Shown here: in pieces, positions 37,874 through 48,205 of the stretch
Position numbering within the stretch: position 1 is the first letter of the stretch
Layout: every line of letters starts with the position of its first letter
Source of the DNA: Pyropia yezoensis
Lineage: Eukaryota > Rhodophyta > Bangiophyceae > Bangiales > Bangiaceae
Length of the DNA stretch: 64,000 nt
Direction: 5' to 3'
Assembly (NCBI GenBank): GCA_009829735.1
Contig: CM020619.1
Span: 7,244,375-7,308,374, forward strand
Position numbers and translations under genes: made by a program
The notes under the pieces: model-generated
The model's input: only the letters and a program-made list of their open reading frames with translations
The model's database searches: none
What the model was told of the DNA's origin: nothing

Positions 37874-39132
37874 GTGGGGGGGTAACGCGAGGGCGCCTTG
37901 GTACAGGTTGCAGCCGCTGTGTTTTTGAAAGACGAGGCAGGTGCGCAGTTGCAGTCTCGTCGTCGTGAGCGACAGCTCATGGGTGTCCAAAGAACCCCAC
38001 GTTGCTAGATTGATGGTACCTCCTGTTCCTGGTCTCGTCCCGACCGGGCCGCGTGGAGAGGTTCCTTGTTAGCTGGTTGAGACCCCGCATGAAGCTCGAT
38101 CGTGCTTCGTGGCCGCCTCACACCTCAGTGGGCCTCGTGGACTGTCTCGCATTTATGTATTGCATATTGCATTGGGGTAATTGTGCGAGCACGACTGAGC
38201 GCCGAATTATTCAGCACCTCTACCGCGATCACCGTCGCGCGGGGCTTTGGCTTCATTGGAGCCACCGGGTTCATTGAACAGCAAACACCGGCTCGGTGAG
38301 ACTTGCTCGGCTCCCCGCCACAGCTCGTTCTTCTTCCCCTTTGGAGAGGGGTGTCTCATCTCTGTACCTGCATGGAGGGGCTGTGAGACCTGCCCGTCAA
38401 ACCCTTCATCATGAAAGGAAACCAGGGGCATGAGAATTTGGGCTGCGGCGGGGCCGCCGCGAGTCGCCACGGACGGCGTGCGTGAGGGTTGCTCATGCCG
38501 CTGCCGTCCCCTGCCACTTTGTGCCTGCAGCGGCTCCCCCCTGTGTGCTGCTTCAAGATCGTCCTCTTTTGCCCGCTGCTGCACGGCAATCGCCCTTGCA
38601 TTTGTGGGTGTTGCGCGAGCGGCTGTGTGCCCCTGTCCGCGCCCCTGGCGCATTTGACCGTTGCTTGGCGTGCGGTCGGCGGGCGGCTGGGCTGCGATTA
38701 GCTTGTGCGCGGGCGAGCTGGAGCACGGATGATCAGCCTTGCAGCAGTTGCTGTTTTCTTGTGCAGGGGTGTGGGGAGGGGGGGGGGAGGGGGGACTGCT
38801 GCAGGTGATGTGGCGTCGGAGGACGCTGAGGTACTTGCCCTCCTTTGTGGGCCGCATCGCGGTGAGCAAGTAGTGTGCGTCCGGGCAGGCACGCCAGCGG
38901 CGCTGTGGGCTTTGTAGGGCACGTCGCTGCCGACAAAGCGGCGCGTTTGACGGTGCGCCCTCACGGGCGCGCCTCTTTTTTGGGGGGGGGGTTGTGGTCG
39001 GTTTTCGCTTTCGCACAGAAGGCGCTCGCCGTTGGTCTACCTCCGTCGTCTTGCGCACCATCCCCCCCGCCCTCCGTGTCGGGCGTGTGGGTCCGGCACC
39101 GCGCTGGCGTGCGGATTCTCTGGTTGTCTGCG
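37874..39132. other. Intergenic region between the RING and armadillo genes
   Basis: 1259 bp without a supported gene. ORFs are short or shadows. The frame of the armadillo gene is open from 38875, but its first convincing ATG is 39133. Confidence 0.55.
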
Positions 39133-41613
39133 ATGACTCTCCCAGCGCTGGCCGAGGTGGCAGAGGACGGGCCCCTGGGCGACTTCTCCACGCCGCCCCG
39201 TGACTACAAGCAGGTGTCGACAAAGGCGTTGTTCGACGCATCCATTATTCCCGACGCGGCGGTTGCGTCGAGCAGCGGCAGCAGCAAGGCTGACCGCCCC
39301 ATGGCTGCGTGTGCCACCCTGCCGGCCGCGCGGCCGGCTACCACCGCCGCCCGGTCTGCACCGCAGCTTATTTCGCACACGCTGCGGCTGCTGGAAGTGG
39401 CGCGGGAGGGGCGCCGCGCGGAGGAGACCGCCACCATAGAGGGCGGCGACAACACGGTTGCCGACAGCATCAAGGGGCACGTGGTGGATGCACTCAGTGG
39501 GGCGACGGCAGCATTGCCGGCCGACGTGCGTGCTGCCCTCGACGCACTGCTGGGATTGGTGGCCGTCGAGTCCGACACTGCAAGCGTGGCTGACGATTCG
39601 GCCGCCACATCCAACGGGGGCGCTACAGCTGCGATGGCTGCGATGGTGGAGCTGGGTGGTGTCCCGCTCATCGTACAGGCCATGACCAAGGGTGTTGCCG
39701 ACGAGGCGCTGGTGGTGGCTTCGATGAGGCTGCTCGAAGTGGTGGTTGCCACGTCGACAGAACTGGCGTCGTTGGTGGGCGTATCTTTTGGCGGTGTAGA
39801 GGCGGTGCTGGAAGGCATTTGTCGTCATCGACGCTCCCTCATCGTTCAGAGTGTTGCCCTGCGCGTGCTCCTCATTTTGGTTCGCGTTGAGGCGGCGCGC
39901 GGGCACTGCATGGACCACCTTGACGGTATGTGGCTCGTGCTAGACGTAATGCGCACGCACCAACACGACAGCCGGGTGCAGACGTATGGGTGCCACCTTC
40001 TGGCGTCACTGGCATTCGGGTCTTCCGATGCGCGAGAGCTCATCGGCAGCGCCGGTGGCTTCGGTGTGATTGTCGGTGCCCTGTCGGCGGCGGGGGCGGA
40101 GCCCGCGACCAAGGTTGTTGCGTGCACGGCAGTGCGGAATCTGGCGTGGATGAATGCGACCAACCATCGGCGCCTTGCGGTCGTGCACGGGGTTGAGGCG
40201 GTGCTGGCGGCGGTTGCCGACCACCCGGACAACCAGGCGGTGAACGAGCAGGCGTTGGGCGCTCTTGGCAACATTTCTTTTCTTGACGCGCGCCTGCAGG
40301 AGCGCATCTTGTCAAACGGAGGAGTCTCTGCCTGCATCAAGTCCCTGGCTGCCTACTGCGAGAAATCCGGCTGTGTTTCGGAGAACGCTCTCACTGTCTT
40401 GAGTAACCTGTCGGAGAATGACGTAGGCCACATTCGCCCCGTGGGCAGAGAGCTGGTGGCCACGTCGGGGACACTGCGGCTTGTGGTCGGCACGCTCGGC
40501 CGCTACATGGGACGGCCGCCGTTGGTCATGAAGTCCTGCAACCTCCTTCGCTCCCTGTGCTACGAGACTGCCAATCGACGTCGCCTGGGCCTCGTAGACG
40601 GCGTGCGCACGTTGCTGGGCATCCTTGACGCCTACCCGGTGGAGGCTTCCTCGGCCGCGGGAGTATTTGTTGGCGAGGGCATAGCTCCCGGCTTGGGCGT
40701 GGGGCTGCCCTTCGTTGAGAGGCCGGCCAACCAGTCACTCAGCGCCGCCACCGTGCACTCCGAAGTGCATTGGGCGCTAGCCACGCTAGTTGCTGGCGAT
40801 GATGCCAACAAGGATGCGCTCGGCCTACTAGGTGGCCTACCCAAGGTGCTTGCTTCGATGGCCGCTCTGCCGACGGACCAGGCGGTGCAGCGCTATGGGG
40901 CCAACTTGCTGGACACGGCTGCTGACGGTAATGCGCACAATATCCAGCGCGCGCTCGTCGCCGGCGCCTTGACCGTGGTGTACGCAGCCATGCAGGCGCA
41001 CCCTGAGGTTGAGTCGATCCAGGAGCACGGCTGCTCGTTTATGATTAAGCTGACGGCGGAGTCGGGCACGACCAGCCAATCCTTGACCTCTCGGGGCGCT
41101 GAAGCCTTCCTGGACACGGTTCGCAAGACGCACAGCACGTCCCCCACGGTGGTCTCCCTTGCCAACCAGCTGCTGTCGCTCATCGCTGCGGACGCTGCCG
41201 CGGGCGATGGCCGTGGCGGCCGCTCTGCGACTGGCCGCGGTGGGGGCGCTTCGGCGCGCCTGCGCAGCCGCTCGCGGGCGGCGGGGAGCGATCGCAGCCG
41301 CGGCATCGGTACACGGGACGGCTCGCGGTCACCGTCGCCGCGGCGGGGTGGCCGCGGGGGGGATGGCGCCGGCCGGAGGGGCGCCCGGGACGATGCCGGC
41401 GGCGGCGGCGGTGGCCGGGGCGGGGGAGGGGAGGGCGGCGGGCGCGCCAGACGCTTTGGGGGGCTCGCCGCGGTGGAGGAGGCTGAGCCGCCGGCGACGG
41501 GGGAGCTTGGCAGCGCTTCGGGGGGGGCAGGGGGCGCCGCGGACCCGCCGTTGCGGGCGACGCGCCCCCGGAACCGCCGTGGCGGGCTCGATCTGTTGAG
41601 CGTGCCCGAGTGA
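39133..41613 (+). CDS. Armadillo-repeat protein with an Arg/Ser/Gly-rich tail
   Basis: 826 residues from ATG 39133 (MTLPALAEVAEDGPLGDF). Residues from about 60 to 690 form repeated helical units of ARM type: ELGGVPLIVQAMTKGVADEA, VQTYGCHLLASLAFGSSDAR, KVVACTAVRNLAWMNATNHR, NEQALGALGNISFLDARLQE, SENALTVLSNLSEND and VQRYGANLLDTAADGNAHNI. Such superhelices bind partner proteins. The final ~140 residues are Gly/Arg/Ser-rich (RS and RGG-like), which suggests RNA or nuclear association, by inference only. No signal peptide or catalytic domain. No intron needed. Exact function unknown. Confidence 0.85.
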   Translation: MTLPALAEVAEDGPLGDFSTPPRDYKQVSTKALFDASIIPDAAVASSSGSSKADRPMAACATLPAARPATTAARSAPQLISHTLRLLEVAREGRRAEETATIEGGDNTVADSIKGHVVDALSGATAALPADVRAALDALLGLVAVESDTASVADDSAATSNGGATAAMAAMVELGGVPLIVQAMTKGVADEALVVASMRLLEVVVATSTELASLVGVSFGGVEAVLEGICRHRRSLIVQSVALRVLLILVRVEAARGHCMDHLDGMWLVLDVMRTHQHDSRVQTYGCHLLASLAFGSSDARELIGSAGGFGVIVGALSAAGAEPATKVVACTAVRNLAWMNATNHRRLAVVHGVEAVLAAVADHPDNQAVNEQALGALGNISFLDARLQERILSNGGVSACIKSLAAYCEKSGCVSENALTVLSNLSENDVGHIRPVGRELVATSGTLRLVVGTLGRYMGRPPLVMKSCNLLRSLCYETANRRRLGLVDGVRTLLGILDAYPVEASSAAGVFVGEGIAPGLGVGLPFVERPANQSLSAATVHSEVHWALATLVAGDDANKDALGLLGGLPKVLASMAALPTDQAVQRYGANLLDTAADGNAHNIQRALVAGALTVVYAAMQAHPEVESIQEHGCSFMIKLTAESGTTSQSLTSRGAEAFLDTVRKTHSTSPTVVSLANQLLSLIAADAAAGDGRGGRSATGRGGGASARLRSRSRAAGSDRSRGIGTRDGSRSPSPRRGGRGGDGAGRRGARDDAGGGGGGRGGGGEGGGRARRFGGLAAVEEAEPPATGELGSASGGAGGAADPPLRATRPRNRRGGLDLLSVPE

Positions 41614-42532
41614 AGGAGCGTCGGAGCGGGGCGGTGACGCCAGTGGCAAGATTGGGGTGGGTGGCGAGCCTGGGGCGGGCATGTGGGGCGTGAGGGTGGA
41701 CAGGCGGGCTGCCCATTGCGTCGTGTGCCTGGCAACTGGGGTTTGCCATGGAACTAGAGGGAGGAGGGCGAGGACGTAGTTTGGTCGGCAAACAGATCGA
41801 CTGGAGACAGCCCCCAGAGCATGGGATGGGGTGGTCCACGGAATATGTATGTATCGATCACCTGATGGCGCATTGGAAGTGAGCTCACGGTGGGACAGTG
41901 GCCGCCACCGCCGCCTCGTACGGCAACTCGCCGCGGCGCCGCCACGGCGGGCATACCGCGCTGCCTCCGCGGCCCCCACCCCGCACCCAGTTGGCCCCTA
42001 TGGTTACAAGGGCACGTACGCGTGCGCCGGCGCCAGCGGCACCCACCCCGCACGTGCGCGGCAGCCACCGCCGCTGACAGGGTGTTCCCCCCCCTCAGCC
42101 CCCCCCCCCGGGCAGCGTTAAGCCTCTGCAGACGGTGGCCAGCCGCGGCTGTGCCTCCTCCTCCCCCGCGAGCGTGCCGCGAGGGGTTGACCCGACGAGC
42201 CGCGGGAGCGGAGTGCGCCTGACGGCGCACCCCGCTGGCGGACGTGCAGGGGGCGGGCGCGGCGGCGGTGCGGCCCCTACGCATTGCCCAATACCAGGCC
42301 CGTGCGGTTGGGGGCTGGAGTGGGCCCCAAGCGGCACCCCAGCAAGACAATGACAATGGCATCCGCACCATCCGCACCAGCTTGAATATACCACCGAAGC
42401 GGGAGGCCGCTCCCAGCGGGCATCCCCCCCACGGCCGACCTCAAAACGCGCATTCGGTACCCCTTGGAGCAGCTCTCCCCATTGGCCACGATGCATGGCC
42501 CCCCGCCCCGCCCCCCCGCCATGTGCCAGGCA
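41614..42532. other. Intergenic region between convergent genes
   Basis: 919 bp between the 3' ends of the armadillo gene and the minus-strand ClpF-like gene. No ORF here is supported. Confidence 0.55.
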
Positions 42533-43522
42533 TCAACCTCCGACACTGCCGCCGCGGCTGCCACCCCCCCCCCCCCCGCCCCCCCCTGTCAGCTTGGCGC
42601 CCGGCCGGTAGCGGCGGGCCCCCCCCACGCCCACCTCCAGCCCGTCAAAAAGGGTGTCCACCAGCGGGTGCAGGACCGTCAGCGCAGGGTCCGCCCCCAC
42701 ATTCTCCTCCGCCACGTAGCAGATGCCCACCGACGCGGGGCGGTCGCGCTCGTCCACCAGCACGTGGTAAAACGGCTGCGACCGCCCCCGCGGCAGGCGG
42801 TCAATGCCCATGGACAGCGCCCAGACGTCACCCGCCTTGCACGACGGGTCCGCCCCGAAAATGACGCCCCGGTAGCCGTACCGGCGGTGACGAAAGAGGG
42901 TGCCCAGCGCGTACCGTGGCAGGCCCGTCACTGACCGCGCCGCCGGCGCCGGCGCCGACGCCGCCCCGCCGCCAGCCGCCGCGCCACCGTCGCCGCCAGC
43001 CGCCACGCCCACCGACGTGGCACGCGCCAGGGCGGCAGCGTCGAGGGCGTCCCGCGCGGCGGCGGCGGCGGCATAGTCCTCAGCGGCGAGCGCGGCGGCG
43101 AGCGCGTCGGCGGCGGCGAGTTCAGGGTGCGCCCGCCGGGTGGCGGCGATGGCGTCGCGGATCGCCGCGGCGGTGCGATAGTCTTGGGCGGCCACCGCCG
43201 CGGCCAGGCGGGCCGCCGCCGCCGCGAGCGTCGCTTCCACCTGCGCCAGCGGCGGGTAAGGGGGAAGGGGCGGGGGCGGGGGGGGCGCTCCCGCTGGCCC
43301 GCCGACGTCGCCGCCGCCGCCGCCGCCGCCGTAGCTGTCTGACCGTGCGTCGGCGCGGGGAGGGGCGCGCCGCGGGCGGCGGTGGGGGGAGGCGGCGGCG
43401 GCGACACGCAGAGGGGGCGGGGAGTGAAGGTGGAGACGCCCGCCGCTGCCGCCGCGGGGGGCGCCCCCCCGCAGGGGGACAGGCGCAGCCGCAAAGGCGG
43501 CCATCCGCTGCGCAAACCACAT
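42533..43522 (-). CDS. ClpF-like plastid protein: UVR-like region plus YccV/HspQ-like domain
   Basis: 329 residues from ATG 43522. The first ~60 residues are rich in Arg/Ala/Ser/Pro with no acidic residue until Asp58, as in plastid transit peptides. A helical region follows (AAVAAQDYRTAAAIRDAIAA and AALAAEDYAAAAAARDALDA, about 110-165), resembling paired UVR motifs. A YccV/HspQ ('hemimethylated DNA-binding') domain comes next: YALGTLFRHRRYGYRGVIFG, then FYHVLVDERDRPASVGICYV, ending AEENV. This order matches plant ClpF, a substrate adaptor of the chloroplast Clp protease. The tail is poly-Gly. A bacterial-type HspQ role is less likely because of the N-terminus. Confidence 0.8.
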   Translation of the reverse strand: MWFAQRMAAFAAAPVPLRGGAPRGGSGGRLHLHSPPPLRVAAAASPHRRPRRAPPRADARSDSYGGGGGGGDVGGPAGAPPPPPPLPPYPPLAQVEATLAAAAARLAAAVAAQDYRTAAAIRDAIAATRRAHPELAAADALAAALAAEDYAAAAAARDALDAAALARATSVGVAAGGDGGAAAGGGAASAPAPAARSVTGLPRYALGTLFRHRRYGYRGVIFGADPSCKAGDVWALSMGIDRLPRGRSQPFYHVLVDERDRPASVGICYVAEENVGADPALTVLHPLVDTLFDGLEVGVGGARRYRPGAKLTGGGGGGGGGSRGGSVGG

Positions 43523-44521
43523 TGTGAGGAGGGCAGCCGTGCAACCCCCCGCCCGTCGTCGTCCGCACCGCCGGGAGGGAGCAAGGGGGAAAGGGGAAGG
43601 AAAAGGAGTGGAAGGGATTCAAGGGAGTCGTCGCCAGAGACCGCACCACGGTGTGCAAAGGGGGGAGGGGCAGGAGGGAAAGACGACCCCCGTGTAGCCG
43701 CAGGTACAGGGTGTGGCGAAAAAGTCAAGGTCGCCCCATGCCGTTCTCACCTCCACCTCCTCTCCGTGTGCACGGAACACGGTTCCGTACAACGAAGGAC
43801 CTGCAATAAATTACGGGAAGGGTGTGGAGATCAAGCGCCTCATGTAGCCTCCCCTATAGGCTCAACCATCAAACAGTTCCTTGTGCAGCGATACTTGCCA
43901 CGTGGCGAAGGCGCGATCCGGTACAGATACGATACGAAAAAGAAAGAAACGGTCTCTGCCCGCATGCGGGTTGCGCGAGTGCGAGCGAGGGTGGCGTGTC
44001 TGGACTTCGGCCACCCGCCGCTTGGCCGTGCTGCTCCCGCGTCGGTCGTGTGCCGTGCTGCCGGCCAGGGTAGGCAGAGGCCAACCGTCGTTGACGCGGC
44101 CAAGCGGCGTCGCGCAGGCGTTTTGTAGCTGCGCCGCCCCGTCCCGCCACCCCACCACCACCGTCGACCGCCTGTGGGGGGCGCATGCCGCGCCCCGCCC
44201 GCGTGCAGGGATAACGCGATGCAGTGACATGGGCGGCGTCGCTCGGCGGCTACGCGGGGGGGGGTGGGTGAGGGGCGGGGTGGGGTGGCAGCGGTGGGTG
44301 TGACCCGGCGCGCCACCGGGCGTGCACGGCCTCCCGCGGCTTGGGAGGCGGAGGAGGAAGGGTGTGCTTGCGCGGCCCGGCCCCCTCTTCAGCCCGCTCC
44401 AGCTCCCAGCGGCACTGGCGGCGCTGGCCTTGGGCTCGCCGACCGACGTCATCCCCCCTGCCCGACGACCGTGTCGGCGTGGCCCCCCCTCCCCCCTCCC
44501 TGAACCTCCTCTTCCCCCACG
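43523..44521. other. Divergent intergenic region
   Basis: 999 bp between the start of the ClpF-like gene (-) and the next ORF (+). It probably holds both promoters. No clear TATA box. Confidence 0.5.
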
Positions 44522-46378
44522 ATGGTCGGCGGCCGCGTTGACGGTGGGCCCCGCTTCCGCGGCGGGCGACCGCCCCCCTCCCCCTTCCCCCGCCGCTCCT
44601 GGCCCCTCTCCCCCGTCTCGGATGCGGCCTCCCCCGCGGATGCGGTGGCGGCGCCCGCCCCCTCTCCCCCGCCCCCTCCACCCCGCGACGACCAGCGTGG
44701 CCGCACTGCGCTCGCGACGGCCGTGGCGGCCCGTCCGCCCCTGCAACCTGGCGGCGGCAGCGGCGGCGACGGGTGTGGCGAGGACCACAATGACGACGAC
44801 GACGCCCGCAGCCGGTGCTCCACGTGCAACTGTACGCTGTCGTCCTCGTACACAGCTTCCTTCTCGTCCGTGGGGGGCGGGGTGCCAGAGCCGGTACCCG
44901 TTGCGGCCGCGCGCCAGGGCGATGGCGGCAACGTGGTGCCGGTGGCGGCGTCGATGGCGGGGGGCGTCGCGGCAGGGGCGCCCGTTGATGAGGCCCCCAC
45001 GGATGGAGGGCGTGGCACGGCGGCGGCCGCTGCTGGGCGCCAGGGCCTCCCGTCGTGGCCTCCCCAGCGCGCGGCTGTGCGCGACGCTGGCGAGACCCCC
45101 CCACCTGCCGTCGCGACGCCGCCAGGCCGCCAGGCGGGGGCCCTTCGGGGCGGCAGCGCCGGCCGCCGTGACTCCCCCCCCTCCCCCCTCCTGCGCCAGT
45201 TCACTTGTGGCGTTGGCGTAGAGCCGCCGCCGCGCGGTGGCGATGGCGTGTCCCGCGGTAGCGTCGGCAGCAATGGCGGCGGCACTACCACCTCCAGCCG
45301 TAGCGACAGCGCCGGCAGCGCCGGCCGTGACGGAGACAGCGCCGCGCTGCTCGCCCTGTCGCCCGTCCGCATCGACGGCGGCGGCGGCGGCGGTCGTCGC
45401 GGCGGTGGGCAGGCCGCCCCCATTCCGCCACGGTCGGGCGGCTACGTGGATGCGTCAACGAGCATGAGCCTTCCCCCCGAGTTGGCCGCATCGGTTCTGT
45501 GTGCTCCCCGCTCGTCTCTGGGGATGGACGTGCCACCACGCGTGGCGACCCCTGCCGTTGGGGAGGCAAAGGGGGGGGGCGGGGGGCGCTTCACCCCGTC
45601 TTCCGCTGGGAATATGGCGGACCGGCCGCTGGCCCGCGAGGCGGGCGGGGACGGCGGCGGCGGCGGCGGCCGAGATGGCGCCGTCCGCTCCGCGGCAGAG
45701 GCGCCGACGCCGGCACCCACCTCTGTGCGGCGGCCCGGCACCCTGCGCGCCACCTCTCCGCCACCGCAGCGGCCGCGGTCGGCTCCCCGGCTGGCGCCAT
45801 CCGGGGCGTCGCTGCCGCCGCCCGCGCGCCCCCTCACCGGCTTCCTCACCCGTCTCGCCGACGGGAAGAGCGCCGGGACCGCCGCCGCGCCGCCGTCACG
45901 GCCGGCGACGGGCGGCGTCGCCCAGTCACCCCCCCCCCCCAGTTTGGGTGCGCTGCTGCGGGCGGTCCACACGGCGCTGACTGTCACCGCCGGGTCCCCG
46001 TCGGCCGCGTCGTTTCGCTCCCTCCTCAGCGCGGTCCTGGCCGCCCTGCGGCATCTGGTCGTCGCGGCGGCGGCAGCGGCGCGGCCTGCGGCGGCGGCGG
46101 TGGCGGCGGTGACGGCCACAGTCGCTGCGTCCGTGATGGCACGCACCCACCGAGGAGGGACGTGGTCCATTACGGTCGGCCGAGCAGGCGTGACGCTGGT
46201 GGTGGCGCCCGTGCCGGGGGGGGGAGGTGTGCGTCCAAGCGTTGAGGCAGGCAAGGCCCGGCCTGTTGAGGAGGATGCGGATCCGCGTGCGCCGTCGTGG
46301 GGGGGTGCGGGGGGGGCCCGCCGCAGCCGCCTATCGGCCAGCAAGCGGGGGGTATCTCCCGTCGACAGCTTGGCCTGA
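44522..46378 (+). CDS. Hypothetical low-complexity protein
   Basis: 618 residues from ATG 44522. Pro/Ser/Gly/Ala-rich throughout. A small Cys cluster (SRCSTCNCTL) lies at about residue 98. An Ala/Val-rich hydrophobic stretch (SLLSAVLAALRHLVVAAAAA) lies near the C-terminus and could be an amphipathic or membrane segment. No known domain. Arguments for being real are its length, the ATG start and its place in the host-gene island. The argument against is that GC-rich sequence gives long chance ORFs. Confidence 0.45.
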   Translation: MVGGRVDGGPRFRGGRPPPSPFPRRSWPLSPVSDAASPADAVAAPAPSPPPPPPRDDQRGRTALATAVAARPPLQPGGGSGGDGCGEDHNDDDDARSRCSTCNCTLSSSYTASFSSVGGGVPEPVPVAAARQGDGGNVVPVAASMAGGVAAGAPVDEAPTDGGRGTAAAAAGRQGLPSWPPQRAAVRDAGETPPPAVATPPGRQAGALRGGSAGRRDSPPSPLLRQFTCGVGVEPPPRGGDGVSRGSVGSNGGGTTTSSRSDSAGSAGRDGDSAALLALSPVRIDGGGGGGRRGGGQAAPIPPRSGGYVDASTSMSLPPELAASVLCAPRSSLGMDVPPRVATPAVGEAKGGGGGRFTPSSAGNMADRPLAREAGGDGGGGGGRDGAVRSAAEAPTPAPTSVRRPGTLRATSPPPQRPRSAPRLAPSGASLPPPARPLTGFLTRLADGKSAGTAAAPPSRPATGGVAQSPPPPSLGALLRAVHTALTVTAGSPSAASFRSLLSAVLAALRHLVVAAAAAARPAAAAVAAVTATVAASVMARTHRGGTWSITVGRAGVTLVVAPVPGGGGVRPSVEAGKARPVEEDADPRAPSWGGAGGARRSRLSASKRGVSPVDSLA

Positions 46379-48205
46379 GGGCATAGCAGGGGTGTTTGGG
46401 CGCAGTTGCGCTGGCGCTGATAGCCCGTACGACGCGAGACGCGCCTTTTTTTGAGTGGAGTGCGAGCGTTGCGCAGGTACCTGGTGAGGAACAAGAGGTG
46501 ATAGAGAAGTAAAGGTGGAAGAGGTGTTGCACTTCTCTGCGTACGTTTATTCATCGCGGCATCTCTGCCCAAATTTTTCTCGCCTCCTCGCTTGCCGCGC
46601 GTGGTCCAGGCTCGATCGATATAGGTGAGAATACCAGGGCGCTCTCGACCCTTGCCTTGTCTGGGGCCTGGTTCGCGACGACGTGGTCGCGCAGTCACCG
46701 ACCAAGGTGGACACGCGCGGTGGTCGCGCGACCTGTGGTCCCCTGCAGTGCCGGGTTGGTTTTTCACCCGGTGCTGTCGGGTTGAAATGTGACCGCAAGG
46801 ACTACACAACGTTATATTTTCCTAAATATGTCTCGTGTCGGCAAAAGGCGACAGCGGTGGGCGGCCGTGTCCGATTGGCCAGAAAAGTAATCTGAGTGTA
46901 CCTTTGGCTGAGACAGTGCCGTTTTGGCGACAAGAGACAATAGACAGATGTCTACGTATGTAAAACCGTTGCGAGTCCGATAGCCCGAGAGCGCTTGCTC
47001 GAGGCTTCGTTCCAGCTGGCCAGGTGGCTCTTCATCGTCTATTGCCGCTCAAAGCCCATCGAAGCCCTTATTTCGACGGCAACTCGATGGGCCTCGGAAG
47101 GCCTGTTGAGGCAGGGTTTCGATGGAAGTCCGATGGGACTCGATGGGACCCCGGCTCGATGGGACTCGACGGCATTCTCCATCGAGCGAAAGCTTTACAG
47201 TCTCGATACAATACACGCCGTACAGCTCACGTTTCAGCGTCGGTCTCGAGTGAGAACCAGAACACCCAGTCCGCAGCGCGGCCCATGTGGTACTTCTTTT
47301 TGGTTCCCGGCCGGGGTTTTATCCCCGTTGATGCGGCTTGGTATTCCTACCGATATTACGTTTCTTCTACCTCTGACCCCCTCCCACGCGCAGCCGCTGG
47401 GACATACAGCACGACGTGGCACGTCGCGCCGTTCTACGTGCGTGCGCCACACGAACTTGAACACTCCTCGCGCACGGAAGTTGTTGCAGTAAACGGAGGC
47501 GCACTGTCCGGTACAGTGCCATGAGCCTGCACCTGGGAAGCCGCCGCCACGGGGTGAAACACGCGGCTTGGATACCACCCGGCCACCACCAGGTACCGCC
47601 GCCACATGTCTACAACTCAGCACCGGGCCATGCCTTAGAAGGACCGTCACGTCACAAAGGAGACAACCACGTCATGGAGAGCACGAAAGGTACACGTGCC
47701 AAGTCAGAAAAAGCAAGTGACAAAGAATGCATGCGCGTACAGACACAGGGCACTGACGAGCGACCACCGGACAGAATGAGCTCTCACGCACGTATCCAAT
47801 CCAACACTGCCTGCCTGCAGCGTCCCCTTGCCACGACAACCACACAAGGAGCCCATTGTCCCGGCATCCCCCTCTGGTCCGCTCAAGCACACTCTTAGAC
47901 ACACCCGCTCATGTTCTCCGACCGGCCACCCCCGCACCCACCCCAGTCTCCCGTCCGTTGCAACGCACCGCTGCTTCGCAACTTCCCACATCCTGGTCTT
48001 CACGAGTATAGTTCGAGGTGCTCCGCAAGTCAGTGGACGGGCATGAATGGTGCTCGCCCTCCACCACCCCTCCACCACCCCTTCATCGCCCTACCAACCC
48101 ACCAGCCGACCACGCCTTCATCCCACCCCCCCCCCACCCCCCACCCCTCACCAGTCCCAACCCCCCCATCCAGACTGTGTCAGTCTAACAAGTGTCTTCG
48201 GGCAG
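46379..48205. other. Intergenic region with a short GATGGGACTC repeat
   Basis: 1827 bp without a supported gene. At 47085-47180 the decamer-like motif CGATGGGACT recurs several times with spacing of about 10-25 bp. 48.05-48.18 kb is very C-rich. Confidence 0.45.
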
